In this document: positions 1 through 8,359 of the stretch, piece after piece
Numbering within the stretch: the stretch's first letter is position 1
Layout of the letters: the number at the start of each line of letters is the position of its first letter
From: CAZHCA01 sp964530825
GTDB lineage: Bacteria > Bacteroidota > Bacteroidia > Chitinophagales > Saprospiraceae
NCBI GenBank assembly: GCA_964530825.1
Contig: CAZHCA010000021.1
Span: forward strand, 18,782 to 82,781
DNA length: 64,000 nt
Reading direction: 5' to 3'
The notes under the pieces: generated by a model
What the model was told of the DNA's origin: nothing
Databases searched by the model: none
The model's input: only the letters and a program-made list of their open reading frames with translations
Translations under genes and position numbers: made by a program

Positions 1-1
1 G

Positions 2-295
2 GAAAGGATTTTTTTCGATCGCAAAATGCAGGAGCCCGCAGGAAGAAATCAATTTGCAGCGATGCTCAAAGCGCTAGGCAACCAGGCCACCGTAGATAAT
101 ATGCAGGCCCTAAAAAATGCCTCTATGCCCGTGCACTTGGTCTGGGGAATGAAGGATCCAAACCAGCCGTGGCATAAGACCGGGATCATTCTTGAGCAGG
201 TGCTCTCGAACCTGCGCGTCACCCAATTACCCAAAGCCGGACACTTTCTTCAACTTGATCAGCCCAACCAATACCTCGAAGCATTGTTGGGTTAA
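2..295 (+). CDS. alpha/beta hydrolase, C-terminal part (cut by window edge)
   Basis: The reading frame is open to the left edge, so this is the last ~97 residues of a larger protein. The pattern is the end of an alpha/beta-hydrolase fold: a strand ending in VHLVWGMKDPNQPW, which places the acid Asp, and about 30 residues later PKAGHFLQLDQP, which places the catalytic His in the usual G-H-F/x-x-x-x-E/D-Q-P setting. The nucleophile Ser would lie upstream of the window. The substrate cannot be told from this part. The ATG at 26 is internal to the frame and probably not the true start. The stop is 31 bp before the next ATG, so it may be cotranscribed with the methyltransferase. Confidence 0.75.
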   Translation, partial: ERIFFDRKMQEPAGRNQFAAMLKALGNQATVDNMQALKNASMPVHLVWGMKDPNQPWHKTGIILEQVLSNLRVTQLPKAGHFLQLDQPNQYLEALLG

Positions 296-326
296 TGGAA
301 AATTGTTTAATCCAATCTCGATTCAA

Positions 327-968
327 ATGGAGCAAAAATTTTCTCACCCTGGCGAGCATCCCCGCGCAAATTTCGAAGCTAACTCCTTCTGGGACCAGCG
401 CTACGCCGCCGAAGGATATATCTACGGTACCCAACCCAATGTATTTTTCCAATCCGTAATGAAAGAACTACAGCCTGGCAAATTACTTTTGCCTGCCGAG
501 GGTGAAGGCCGTAACGCCGTGTACGCCGCGCAGCAAGGCTGGATGGTACATGCTTTTGACTTCAGCAACCGCGCCCGGGATAAAGCTCTGACATTGGCCA
601 AAAAGAAAACAGTAGACATCCGGTATGACCTTGCCAAAGTCGAAAATTTTGAATCCGGTGAACGATTCGACCTGATCGCCATGATCTTCCTGCACCTAGG
701 ACCCGAAGGGCGAGCAGAAATATTTCAGCGTTACGCCCGCATGCTGCGCCCGGGCGGTCAGCTGATCGGAGAGTTCTTCAACACCCAGCAGTTGGGTAAC
801 ACTTCAGGCGGACCCAAAAAAGCCGAATGGCTGATCGACCGCGATGAACTAGCCGCAACTTTCAACAATTTTACGATAATTTACCTAAACGAGGTAGAAG
901 TACACTTGGATGAAGGTCCCTATCATGCTGGCAAGGCCAATACCACCCGGGTGATCGTTCAGCAATAA
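327..968 (+). CDS. class I SAM-dependent methyltransferase
   Basis: This is a 213-residue cytoplasmic methyltransferase of the Methyltransf_23/TehB-like type. It opens with a typical N-terminal signature (FWDQRYA.EGYIYGTQPN). Motif I is LLLPAEGEGRNAVYAA, with GEGRN as the SAM-binding glycine loop. HAFDFS is the acidic end of strand 2, FDLIAMIFLHL is motif II, and LRPGGQLIGEFF is motif III. The frame stays open upstream, but the ATG at 327 begins exactly where family similarity starts, so I chose it over the non-homologous extension to 192. The family includes thiol and tellurite or small-molecule methyltransferases, and the acceptor cannot be assigned. Confidence 0.85.
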   Translation: MEQKFSHPGEHPRANFEANSFWDQRYAAEGYIYGTQPNVFFQSVMKELQPGKLLLPAEGEGRNAVYAAQQGWMVHAFDFSNRARDKALTLAKKKTVDIRYDLAKVENFESGERFDLIAMIFLHLGPEGRAEIFQRYARMLRPGGQLIGEFFNTQQLGNTSGGPKKAEWLIDRDELAATFNNFTIIYLNEVEVHLDEGPYHAGKANTTRVIVQQ

Positions 969-1060
969 TGGACTAATTTTCCCACGCTCCCTCTTGGAAT
1001 ATTTAAAATCCTTTTCTAGCTTTACCTTAGATTTTGTCTAAATAAAAATTAATCGTTCTA

Positions 1061-1969
1061 ATGACCCGATTTCTTCTGTTTTGCCTTGTGCTCGTCACTA
1101 GCATGCTGGATGCTCAATCGCCGGCAGAGATTGCTGCCATCAAAGGTTTTTGCGGCTGCTTTGAAGTCGACTTTCGCTACAAAGAGACCTTTGCAACCGA
1201 TGATAATTACGAATTTCACGATCCCTATCAAGCCAGCGCCTTAGAGCTGGTCGTTGCCGAGGAAGAAACAGCCGACAAGCTGGTTTTACAGCATATCTTG
1301 ATCATTAACGATACTATGTTCATCAAACACTGGCGTGAGGATTGGGAGTACGAACCCGATCAGGCCTTCACCTTTCTGGGCAACAATACCTGGGAGGCCA
1401 TGGCGATCGAGGGTACGACCGGACAATGGTCGCAAGAGGTGTACGGTACGGACGATACCCCCCGGTATTCCGGCGCGGCGACTTGGTTTTTAGCCGACGG
1501 CAAACAGGTGTGGGAAAACACGGCCGACTGTCCGCTACCCCGCCGCGAATACACCAAGCGCGATGACTACCATCTCATGCGTCGTACGAACCGCTTGATT
1601 GTGGAGGACTGGGGATGGATCCACGAACAAGACAATGAGAAAGTGATATTGACTGAAAAAGGCGAAAAAGTATTGGTCGAAGAAAAAGGTCGCAACACTT
1701 ACCGCCGCACCGAAATGGAGCGCTGCCAAGCTGCAGCCGATTGGTGGGCTACCAAGGGGGGTTTTTGGCAAGAAGTGCGCTACGAATGGAACCAGTACTT
1801 GGCCCAACCTCGCCGGTATACGGTGCATAAAAAGCAAGGCGAAGATTTTCTGCCTTACGAATTGCACGACCTCGAAGAACAAACTTTCTCTAGCCCAGCT
1901 GCCACCCGGGCCGCCATCCAAAAGACACTGGCTAAATATCGTCAAGAGGTAAAGGGCGTCCAGCCTTAA
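1061..1969 (+). CDS. exported DUF6607-like protein
   Basis: This 302-residue protein has a cleavable signal peptide (hydrophobic residues 4-16, cleavage near MLDAQ). The mature part starts with a Cys-rich CGCFEVDFRYKETF block, followed by LQHILIINDTMFIKHWREDW and later W-rich and R-rich segments. This looks like the DUF6607 family known from Bacteroidota and Gammaproteobacteria, whose function is not established. I see no catalytic motif. It is followed after ~70 bp by a strong terminator, so it seems to be a single-gene unit. The family name is from memory of the motif pattern; the export prediction is firm. Confidence 0.65.
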   Translation: MTRFLLFCLVLVTSMLDAQSPAEIAAIKGFCGCFEVDFRYKETFATDDNYEFHDPYQASALELVVAEEETADKLVLQHILIINDTMFIKHWREDWEYEPDQAFTFLGNNTWEAMAIEGTTGQWSQEVYGTDDTPRYSGAATWFLADGKQVWENTADCPLPRREYTKRDDYHLMRRTNRLIVEDWGWIHEQDNEKVILTEKGEKVLVEEKGRNTYRRTEMERCQAAADWWATKGGFWQEVRYEWNQYLAQPRRYTVHKKQGEDFLPYELHDLEEQTFSSPAATRAAIQKTLAKYRQEVKGVQP

Positions 1970-2041
1970 ACTTTAAAAATCAACATGATTCCCGCTGACC
2001 ATTATCAAATTATGATGAGGAATAAATGGTCAGGCAATAGT

Positions 2042-2068
2042 ACCGGTCCTTCTTCGGACCGGTTTTTT
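2042..2068 (+). terminator. rho-independent terminator
   Basis: A perfect 8-bp stem, ACCGGTCC/GGACCGGT, with a 6-nt loop (TTCTTC), runs straight into a T-run. It ends the transcript of the DUF6607-like gene. Confidence 0.9.
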
Positions 2069-2125
2069 ATTTTTCAACCTGCCGCCATGTCTAGGAGACA
2101 GATGCATAATTTCTAGAAAAAAACC

Positions 2126-2192
2126 GATTAGCAGCAAAAAAAAACTGCTGTTAGCGCTGAAGCGCTAACAGCAGTTTTTTTTGCTGCTAATC
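2126..2192. repeat. 67-nt near-perfect palindrome (REP-like)
   Basis: The left arm 2126-2158 and right arm 2161-2192 are complementary over 32 bp, with a single bulged A (nine A against eight T) and a 2-nt GA loop. The inner part TTAGCGCT-GA-AGCGCTAACAG recurs in the repeat at 48089-48134, so this is probably a member of a dispersed intergenic family and not simply a terminator. As RNA it would form one long hairpin on either strand. Confidence 0.8.
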
Positions 2193-2310
2193 ATCTAATT
2201 AATCGAAAAAATACAGCTCAGGTGCCAACGCTTACCTTTGGCACTATGTCCGGAAAATGACTTTTTAGGCCCAATTTTTTGACATTCTGCAAACTTAATC
2301 TCAGGGATGC

Positions 2311-2342
2311 TTGTTTTTGTGATAGTTTTACTATTACCTTTG
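2311..2342 (+). promoter_or_regulatory. candidate Bacteroidota sigma-A promoter for icd
   Basis: TTG at 2311-2313 and TACCTTTG at 2335-2342 are separated by 21 nt. This matches the Bacteroidota TTG/TAnnTTTG consensus with acceptable spacing and leaves a leader of about 50 nt before the ATG at 2399. It was found by eye only. Confidence 0.45.
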
Positions 2343-2398
2343 GTAGCTGAATAACCATTGGACTCAGTCCTAACCGCATAACCAAACAGTCAAAAAAC

Positions 2399-3937
2399 AT
2401 GTCCTTAACCACTTCCAACCAGCCCCGCCCGGGGGCCGAATCGGTAACACCGCTACATCCACCGCGCGTCACCATTGCTCACGGCGACGGTATCGGGCGC
2501 GAAATTATGGAATCCACATTGGCCATTCTCAATGCTGCCGCTGCTGAATTAACGTACGACGAGATCGAGATCGGCGAGCAAGTGTACCTTAAGGGGTACA
2601 CTTCCGGCATCAGCCCGGAAGCGTGGGAGACCCTGCGTAACAATCGGGCTTTCCTGAAGGGGCCCATCACGACTCCGCAGGGCGGCGGGTATAAAAGCCT
2701 CAACGTCACCATCCGCAAAACGCTTGGCCTCTATGCTAATGTGCGCCCTTGCCGGGCATATACCCCTTTTGTCGACTGCCACTTCCCGACTATGGATCTG
2801 GTAGTCGTACGCGAAAATGAGGAAGACCTCTACGCTGGCATCGAACACCAACAAACGCCGGAAGTCGTACAGTGCCTCAAGCTAGTCTCCCGGCCGGGTT
2901 GCGAGCGAGTCATCCGCTACGCCTTTGAATACGCCCGCGCTTATAAGCGCAAGAAGGTAACCTGCATGACCAAGGACAACATCATGAAGCACACCGACGG
3001 ATTATTCCATGAGGTGTTCGACGAAGTAGCTAAAGAATACCCCGAAATCGAAGCGGAACACTACATTATCGATATTGGTTCTGCACTACTAGCTGCCCGT
3101 CCCGATAAATTCGATGTCATTGTCACATTGAACCTATACGGCGATATCATTTCCGATATCACAGCCCAGGTCGCAGGCTCGGTAGGGCTGGGGGGCTCAG
3201 CCAATATTGGAAACAAGGTATCGATGTTCGAAGCTATTCATGGCTCCGCGCCTGACATCGCCGGTAAAGGAATCGCCAATCCCTCGGGGCTTATCCACGC
3301 AGCGTGCATGATGCTGACCCACCTGGGACAGCCCAAAACAGCAGAGCGCATCCTGAACGCCTTACTTAAAACCCTGGAAGACGGCATTCACACCGCCGAC
3401 CTCCATAACGAAACCTACACGCGCCAGCGTGTGGGGACGCAGGAGTTTACCCAGGCAGTCATTGACCGGCTGGGACAAAAGCCTAAAATGCTGAATCCCG
3501 CCACATTTGGTGACCGCAACCGCCCCATTGAAATTGCCGTACCGGAGCGCCCCCTGCCGAAAAAAGAACTAGTAGGGACAGATGTGTTTATCGATTGGAG
3601 TGCCAATGACCGCAACCCCGATGTATTGGGCCGAGCCTTGGAAGAATTAGCCGGCGAGCACTTACAGCTTAAAATGATTACCAACCGGGGGGTAAAGGTT
3701 TATCCGAATGGATTTCCGGAAACGTTTTGTACCGACCACTGGCGTTGCCGATTCGTCTCTAAGGCCTCTTTACTGCAACCAAAAGCTGAGGGCATGCGCG
3801 ATAGTGTCGCCATCCCGTACGATACCATAACTGCACTGCTAAACCGGCTGGATAAGGCAGGGCTGCACTTTATCAAGATTGAGAACTTATACGAAATGAA
3901 CGGCAAGCGGTCTTACTCCCTTGGTCAGGGTGAGTAA
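2399..3937 (+). CDS. icd: isocitrate dehydrogenase with C-terminal extension, NAD-type coenzyme motif
   Basis: This TCA-cycle enzyme oxidises isocitrate to 2-oxoglutarate in the cytoplasm. It has 512 residues. A beta-decarboxylating dehydrogenase core covers about residues 20-350: HGDGIG near the N terminus, substrate-binding KSLNVTIRKTLGLYANVRP (S100, N102, R106, R116), RENEEDLYAGIEH, KDNIMKHTDG and the metal-binding Asp region LNLYGDIISD. A C-terminal domain of ~160 residues follows, as in Thermus-type IDH and unlike the ~415-residue E. coli enzyme. The coenzyme loop reads HGSAPDIAGKGIANP. The Lys-Tyr pair that reads the NADP phosphate is replaced by Asp-Ile, which predicts NAD use. The leader has a candidate promoter and a terminator follows, so it is probably monocistronic. 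Confidence 0.93.
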   Translation: MSLTTSNQPRPGAESVTPLHPPRVTIAHGDGIGREIMESTLAILNAAAAELTYDEIEIGEQVYLKGYTSGISPEAWETLRNNRAFLKGPITTPQGGGYKSLNVTIRKTLGLYANVRPCRAYTPFVDCHFPTMDLVVVRENEEDLYAGIEHQQTPEVVQCLKLVSRPGCERVIRYAFEYARAYKRKKVTCMTKDNIMKHTDGLFHEVFDEVAKEYPEIEAEHYIIDIGSALLAARPDKFDVIVTLNLYGDIISDITAQVAGSVGLGGSANIGNKVSMFEAIHGSAPDIAGKGIANPSGLIHAACMMLTHLGQPKTAERILNALLKTLEDGIHTADLHNETYTRQRVGTQEFTQAVIDRLGQKPKMLNPATFGDRNRPIEIAVPERPLPKKELVGTDVFIDWSANDRNPDVLGRALEELAGEHLQLKMITNRGVKVYPNGFPETFCTDHWRCRFVSKASLLQPKAEGMRDSVAIPYDTITALLNRLDKAGLHFIKIENLYEMNGKRSYSLGQGE

Positions 3938-3987
3938 CCGCATAAGAAGAATGATAGTTTAGAATCGTCTCAACAGTAGGTATGGTT

Positions 3988-4026
3988 GGCTTCCTGGCGG
4001 CGTAGGCCGCCGGGAGCCACTTTTTT
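3988..4026 (+). terminator. rho-independent terminator after icd
   Basis: An imperfect GC-rich stem, GGCTTCCTGGCGGC / GCCGCCGGGAGCC (one bulge and a G-T wobble), is followed by AC and six T. It lies 50 bp after the icd stop. Confidence 0.75.
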
Positions 4027-4038
4027 CCCGACAACCGC

Positions 4039-4227
4039 ATGAACTATAAACGAATAGCTATCGTCATTTCTTTGCTACTGATTGTAGCAGGGAGCGCAAT
4101 GCGATTTTTCGAAACGGTTTTTCCGCATATTGCCAACCGGCTATTGCTTTTTGGCGCTATCGGAACGATTGTAACCATTCTGATTCATACAGCGCCCAAA
4201 CGGCGTAACTCAGAAGATGCTGAGTAA
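4039..4227 (+). CDS. small two-TM membrane protein
   Basis: A 62-residue ORF with ATG start, placed between two good terminators, which supports it as a real transcription unit. Two hydrophobic segments (about residues 6-20 and 34-50) flank a short RFFETVFPHIANR loop, and the tail is basic then acidic (KRRNSEDAE). I do not recognise the family. It resembles in size and layout the other small membrane protein at 11239-11427, but I see no convincing sequence similarity. Confidence 0.6.
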   Translation: MNYKRIAIVISLLLIVAGSAMRFFETVFPHIANRLLLFGAIGTIVTILIHTAPKRRNSEDAE

Positions 4228-4290
4228 TAACATCTGCATTGGTTCATATGTCAAGCATACTGGGTGTTAACCTATTCTGTTGGAATTTTG

Positions 4291-4319
4291 GCCCCGATCC
4301 ACTCGATCGGGGCTTTTTT
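4291..4319 (+). terminator. rho-independent terminator
   Basis: A perfect 9-bp stem GCCCCGATC/GATCGGGGC with loop CACTC is followed by six T. It ends the small membrane protein transcript. Confidence 0.92.
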
Positions 4320-4378
4320 GTTGAACATCGGACTCGGAAAAGGCGTACAGAAGAAAATGACGCTAAAATTCCACTATT

Positions 4379-5215
4379 ATGCCTTTCATAACCATTGACG
4401 AAACCCAAAGCCAAGAAAATCTCCAACTTTTTTTCCAGGATTACGGCCAAGCCGACGGCCAACCGGTAATCCTCATTCACGGATGGCCGCTCAGCCACCG
4501 CGCCTGGGAACCCCAAATGCAAACACTGGCCGACGCCGGGTACCGCGTTATTGCCTATGACCGTCGCGGATTTGGTGTTTCCACCCTACCTTACCACAAC
4601 TTCGATTATTCGACCCTGGCTAAAGACCTTCGTACCCTCCTGGTCGAACTCGATCTGCAAAAAGCCATCTTGGTCGGGTTTTCCATGGGCGGAGGCGAAG
4701 TCGTGCGCTATTTTACAGCATACGGTAGCGACCGCATCGCGAAAGCAGCACTGGTCTCGTCGATCGTTCCGCTGGTCGCCCAAAAAGAAGATAACCCCGA
4801 CGGTGTTCCGCAGGAAGATCTCGACGATATCCTGCAGGCCGTAAAAACCAACCGGTTAGCTTTTTTGCGCGGATTTATCAAAAACTATTTTAATGCCGAA
4901 GCTACCAAAACGCCGGAAGCCGAACTGGAATACGCCTGGAACCTGGGCGCTTTTGCCTCGCCCCGCGCTACGGTCGAGTGCGCCAAAACATGGGCTAGCG
5001 CCGACTTTCGCTCCGAATGTGCCAACGTCGACGTGCCGACGCTGATCGTACACGGTGATGCGGACGGGATTGTGCCAATCGCTACCGCCGGTAATCAGGC
5101 CGCTAAATTAATCCCCGACAGTCAGTACCATATCGTGAAAAATGGCCCCCACGGCTTGAATTTGACCCACCGCGAAGAATTGAATACGGCCCTGGTTGAG
5201 TTTTTTATGGATTAG
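4379..5215 (+). CDS. alpha/beta hydrolase, non-haem haloperoxidase/esterase type
   Basis: A 278-residue cytoplasmic enzyme with no signal peptide. The oxyanion-hole motif HGWPLSHRAWEP (residues 34-45), the nucleophile elbow GFSMGG with Ser102, the acid in VHGDADGIVP and the His in NGPHGLNLTH form a complete catalytic triad. YDRRGFGVS is typical of the cofactor-free chloroperoxidase/arylesterase subgroup of the fold. Members hydrolyse esters or lactones and show perhydrolase activity in vitro; the physiological substrate is unknown. It is flanked upstream by a terminator and downstream by decayed DNA, so it appears to be a single gene. Confidence 0.88.
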   Translation: MPFITIDETQSQENLQLFFQDYGQADGQPVILIHGWPLSHRAWEPQMQTLADAGYRVIAYDRRGFGVSTLPYHNFDYSTLAKDLRTLLVELDLQKAILVGFSMGGGEVVRYFTAYGSDRIAKAALVSSIVPLVAQKEDNPDGVPQEDLDDILQAVKTNRLAFLRGFIKNYFNAEATKTPEAELEYAWNLGAFASPRATVECAKTWASADFRSECANVDVPTLIVHGDADGIVPIATAGNQAAKLIPDSQYHIVKNGPHGLNLTHREELNTALVEFFMD

Positions 5216-5283
5216 AAAACAATATCACGAAGTCAGCCAGGCTTTAAATTCAGGTGATCGATACAATGCTCTTGCATCGTGGC

Positions 5284-5667
5284 CTACGCTGCTTTCCGCG
5301 ATCTGTGCACTTGATGTACAGCAGGATAAGCAGTGGTGATCCAGCGGTATATATTTCTTCCACGCTCCATGAAATTGTTGTAATACCAGGTTTCCCGAAC
5401 GCTGGCAAATGGCTTGTGGTAGGCAATGCGCTTGACTAGGGCATCTTTGTCAGTACTCGGAAAAAAGTGCCACGACAAATCGCGTCGGGGAATACCGGTT
5501 CAATGGCTCATCAGATCCTTGATAACCACCTGGTTATTCAATTCATCATTGTAAAAAGACAGTCCGGGAATGTACTCCGCAGGAGAATCATCGAATGACG
5601 ACTTTCCCTTCTCACGCAGGATACCCAATAACCCGCTGATAAAAGCCGCTAAGGGTAGGATCAGTAA
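5284..5667 (-). pseudogene. remnant of a beta-lactamase-like serine hydrolase
   Basis: On the minus strand, a frame from 5667 reads AAFISGLLGILREKGKSSFD, then DDSPAEYIPGLSFYND, VVIKDLMSH, a TGA stop (5500-5502), TGIPRRDLSWHFFP and WYYNNFM. This follows the class C beta-lactamase/PBP-like pattern ..DDPV.KYIP.., VTIRDLLSHRTGLPRHDL.W and the catalytic YNN. The stop sits where Arg of SHRTG is expected (CGA to TGA). The N-terminal part with SxxK is absent, and after YNNFM the frame no longer resembles the family. I read it as an eroded fragment of about 125 codons. An active, complete member of the wider family is at 18932-20068. Confidence 0.75.
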
Positions 5668-5738
5668 CTAACAAAACAAGGATGAGCTAATTGAATTCAT
5701 ACGGAATGAATTTTTGTGTTTTCGCAATCATTGCCAAA

Positions 5739-6167
5739 TCAGCGCGTGATCTTCGAGATGGTCGTCCCCTTTTCCTCTAATTCGGTATCGCAAGCTTCCA
5801 GGGATTGGGTTACCGCCGACCGCACCAACGCCTCGACCGGACCCCGTCGGTAGTCGGAAGTGGTTTGTACCGGGATATGCCGGATCCACTTGCCCGTGCC
5901 GGTAAGTAACTCGTGCGGATCCTCCAAGATAGCTCCTTTATTGAAGCCCAGGTTGAGATGGTCGGTATAGATGGCAATATGGCAATAGGCATCCCCCAAA
6001 CTTGGGGAGACGCTATACACCGAACTCAAAGCGTGGGTGTGGTAGAGCAATTCATGACCTTGTGGATAAATATCCAGTAAAAAAGCGCGCAAATCAGTAT
6101 ACAACTCGATGAGTTGCCTGGACTTGAAGTCCAGGAAATACTGAAAATCGGGATGAATGGGCCGCAT
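5739..6167 (-). CDS. DUF1801 domain protein
   Basis: This 142-residue cytoplasmic protein has the DUF1801 pattern: an N-terminal helix pair (LIELYTDLRAFLLDIYPQGHELLYHT), a central CHIAIYTDHLNLGFNKGA strand pair, then DPHELLTGTGKWIRHI, and ends with an Arg/Val-rich helix. The fold resembles the frataxin-like/YdhG group, and family members have been linked to iron handling, but the role here is unknown. The ATG at 6167 is preferred to the upstream TTG at 6188 because homology starts at RPIHPDF. Confidence 0.8.
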   Translation of the reverse strand: MRPIHPDFQYFLDFKSRQLIELYTDLRAFLLDIYPQGHELLYHTHALSSVYSVSPSLGDAYCHIAIYTDHLNLGFNKGAILEDPHELLTGTGKWIRHIPVQTTSDYRRGPVEALVRSAVTQSLEACDTELEEKGTTISKITR

Positions 6168-6249
6168 TCCACCGGTTTTGTGAAGCAATATCCTGGTAAT
6201 TTACGGAAGATTAAGTTTATAAAACAACTCTTAACCCGACACATTTCCT

Positions 6250-7638
6250 CTACCGCGGTGCCTGTTCCCACACCTGGTAACCCCAGGCCGAAAGGCTAAC
6301 ATCCAAATTTTCACGTATGGCAATATTTCCTCCGTTAAACAGCTGCTGGTATCTTCCCGGATAATCCTGCAGGTTAAGAACTACCTGTAAGGGCTGGTCG
6401 CTGAAATTGAAAACGGCCAGCACCCGGTGGTCTTCCTTTTCCCGGATAAAAGATACGACCTGTTGGGGCTTATCATTGTCGATACGCACCATCTCTCCGC
6501 CCCAGGCTCCATTCCACAGAGCCCGGTTGCGGTGTTTTAATTTAAAAAGGGTTCGGAATAGATCAGCGTGTGGATGGTACTCCCACTCAATCTGATCTTT
6601 TTCAAAAAAAGCAAGGCTGCGGTCCAGTCCGGCTTCTTGTCCGCTGTAGACTAGCGGCATGCCATTTACCGTTGCGCAGAGCACAATGGCGGCTTCGAGA
6701 CCTTCACCAAAATTCTTCCGTGGTGTGCCCTCCCAGGAATTTTTATCGTGGTTATCGGTGAAGGTCATTCGGTAGCCATCACGCGGGAAGGTATTTACAT
6801 CATGGGCTAGGTATTCGATCAAGCCGCCCAGCGACTCGCCCTTGATGGTCACGGCGTGCAGCTCGTCCCACAGACTCCAGGCATAGGTCATATCGAAAGC
6901 CCGCCGGTGCAGATCACGTGACTCCCATTCCGCCAGCATAAAAACTGGTTTAATGGCATCGAGCTCACGGCGGGCATTTTCCCAAAAATCGATAGGCATA
7001 AAGCCGGCCACATCGCAACGGTACCCGTCGATGTCGTATTCCCGAACCCAATACTTCAGGGCCTCGGTCATGTATTCGCGGATACCTTGCTGTCGGTAGT
7101 CGAAGTCGATAATATCCGTCCAGTCGTACCAAGGAGTGGGCTGGAAATCTCCACCCTTGGTCCGCGTATACCAGTCCGGGTGCTCGGTTACCAGAGCGTT
7201 ATCCCAGGCCGAATGGTTGGCTACCCAATCCAAAATGACATACATCCCCATTGCATGTATGGAGTCGACCAGCGCTTGAAACTCCTCCGCCGTACCGAAT
7301 TCGGGATTCACGCCGTAGTAGTCTTTCACAGCGTAATAACTACCAAGTGTCCCTTTGCGATTTTGCTCTCCGATTGGGTGGATGGGCATCAACCACAAGA
7401 TGTCGATCCCCAACTCTTTCAGCCGGGGCAAGTGCCGGGAAAAAGCCATAAATGTACCTTCCGGCGTATATTGCCGGATATTCACTTCATAAATGGTAGC
7501 ATTTTTGCTCCATTCGGGGTGCCGGAGCTCGACGTAGGTCTGGGGTTGATGATTAGTAGATTGAGCGGACATAAACTGCCAAGTACCCAATTGGATGAAT
7601 AAAATAAACACTACCCACTGTAATAATTTTGCTCGCAT
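6250..7638 (-). CDS. exported GH13 alpha-amylase family glycosidase
   Basis: A 462-residue glycoside hydrolase acting on alpha-glucans. The signal peptide is residues 1-25 (RAKLLQ then VVFILFIQL, cleavage after MSAQ). The four conserved GH13 regions are visible: DWVANH (137-142), DGYRCDVAG with nucleophile D209, the acid/base in LAEWE (E237), and FTDNHD with D298. WLMPIHPIGEQNRKGTLGS gives the usual start of the barrel. The C-terminal beta domain ends with SLSAWGYQVWE. The ATG at 7638 was chosen because it puts the signal peptide at the N terminus; the upstream start at 7713 adds a non-homologous extension. It stands alone, not in a PUL, so it is more likely a periplasmic maltodextrin hydrolase than part of a starch-uptake locus. 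Confidence 0.93.
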   Translation of the reverse strand: MRAKLLQWVVFILFIQLGTWQFMSAQSTNHQPQTYVELRHPEWSKNATIYEVNIRQYTPEGTFMAFSRHLPRLKELGIDILWLMPIHPIGEQNRKGTLGSYYAVKDYYGVNPEFGTAEEFQALVDSIHAMGMYVILDWVANHSAWDNALVTEHPDWYTRTKGGDFQPTPWYDWTDIIDFDYRQQGIREYMTEALKYWVREYDIDGYRCDVAGFMPIDFWENARRELDAIKPVFMLAEWESRDLHRRAFDMTYAWSLWDELHAVTIKGESLGGLIEYLAHDVNTFPRDGYRMTFTDNHDKNSWEGTPRKNFGEGLEAAIVLCATVNGMPLVYSGQEAGLDRSLAFFEKDQIEWEYHPHADLFRTLFKLKHRNRALWNGAWGGEMVRIDNDKPQQVVSFIREKEDHRVLAVFNFSDQPLQVVLNLQDYPGRYQQLFNGGNIAIRENLDVSLSAWGYQVWEQAPR

Positions 7639-7879
7639 TCGGAAAAGCTTAATTAAGGTTGTCTGAAAAATAGATGTTGTTTTAAAATATAAGTAATCCA
7701 TACTCATGAGCACTTACGAATTAGCGAATGAACAATGGGATTAGATCGTGATCTTTTACAGGAAAACAAGGCGGTAAGGGCCCTCTCCCCAGATAAGGAT
7801 GTCAAGTCTAGCATTGCGGTAGACCATTAAATATCCAAAACGAGCTATGCAGGACACTTTGTTCCTTTCTTGTCTGTCT

Positions 7880-8359
7880 TCAGGTGTTATCGGCATGAAA
7901 TTGCCCGTAATTTACTGCCCGCACCGTACCATCCGGATCGCGCACAAAGGTTTCCATGCCAGGCAGCACTTCGGTATTATGGGCGGCCTCACACCACCAA
8001 TGTTCTTGATCATCCTGTTGGAGCACGAAAAGAAAAATCGTTTGCCGCTCTTGAGGGGTCGGCCCGGAATCCAGTGCAGTCTGATCGACCAGGCGCATCT
8101 TCGCGTGTACGATGGCCGCATGACTACCCAGGTGGCGGACCTTACTGCGCATCAGGGAAAGCGTAGAATGTTTGAAAATCACTCGCAACCCGTAATCGTG
8201 TGCCTGGAAGATGCGCTCCCGGTGATGCCACCACAGCCCTACTACGTTTACAAACTCGGCATCTTCCACGAATACCGCTGCTAATCGTTCGGCATCACGG
8301 GCATTCCAGGCCTCAATAAAATGATCGGCAATGGCTTCCGGGGCTTGCAAGGGAATCAT
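7880..8359 (-). CDS. SgcJ/EcaC-like (SnoaL fold) protein
   Basis: A 159-residue protein of the NTF2/SnoaL fold. The N-terminal helix AIADHFIEAWNARDAERLAAVF, then EDAEFVNVVGLWWHHRERI and the later strands follow the SgcJ/EcaC/DUF4440 pattern. Its ATG overlaps the ppc stop in an ATGA (8356-8359), so it is translationally coupled to PEP carboxylase and must be in the same transcript. No enzymatic role is established for this subgroup; a link to PEPC is suggested only by the coupling. Confidence 0.8.
   Translation of the reverse strand: MIPLQAPEAIADHFIEAWNARDAERLAAVFVEDAEFVNVVGLWWHHRERIFQAHDYGLRVIFKHSTLSLMRSKVRHLGSHAAIVHAKMRLVDQTALDSGPTPQERQTIFLFVLQQDDQEHWWCEAAHNTEVLPGMETFVRDPDGTVRAVNYGQFHADNT

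Noticed and set aside
192..326. Longer start for the methyltransferase
   Set aside because: The extension overlaps the upstream hydrolase coding sequence in another frame and is not homologous to the family.
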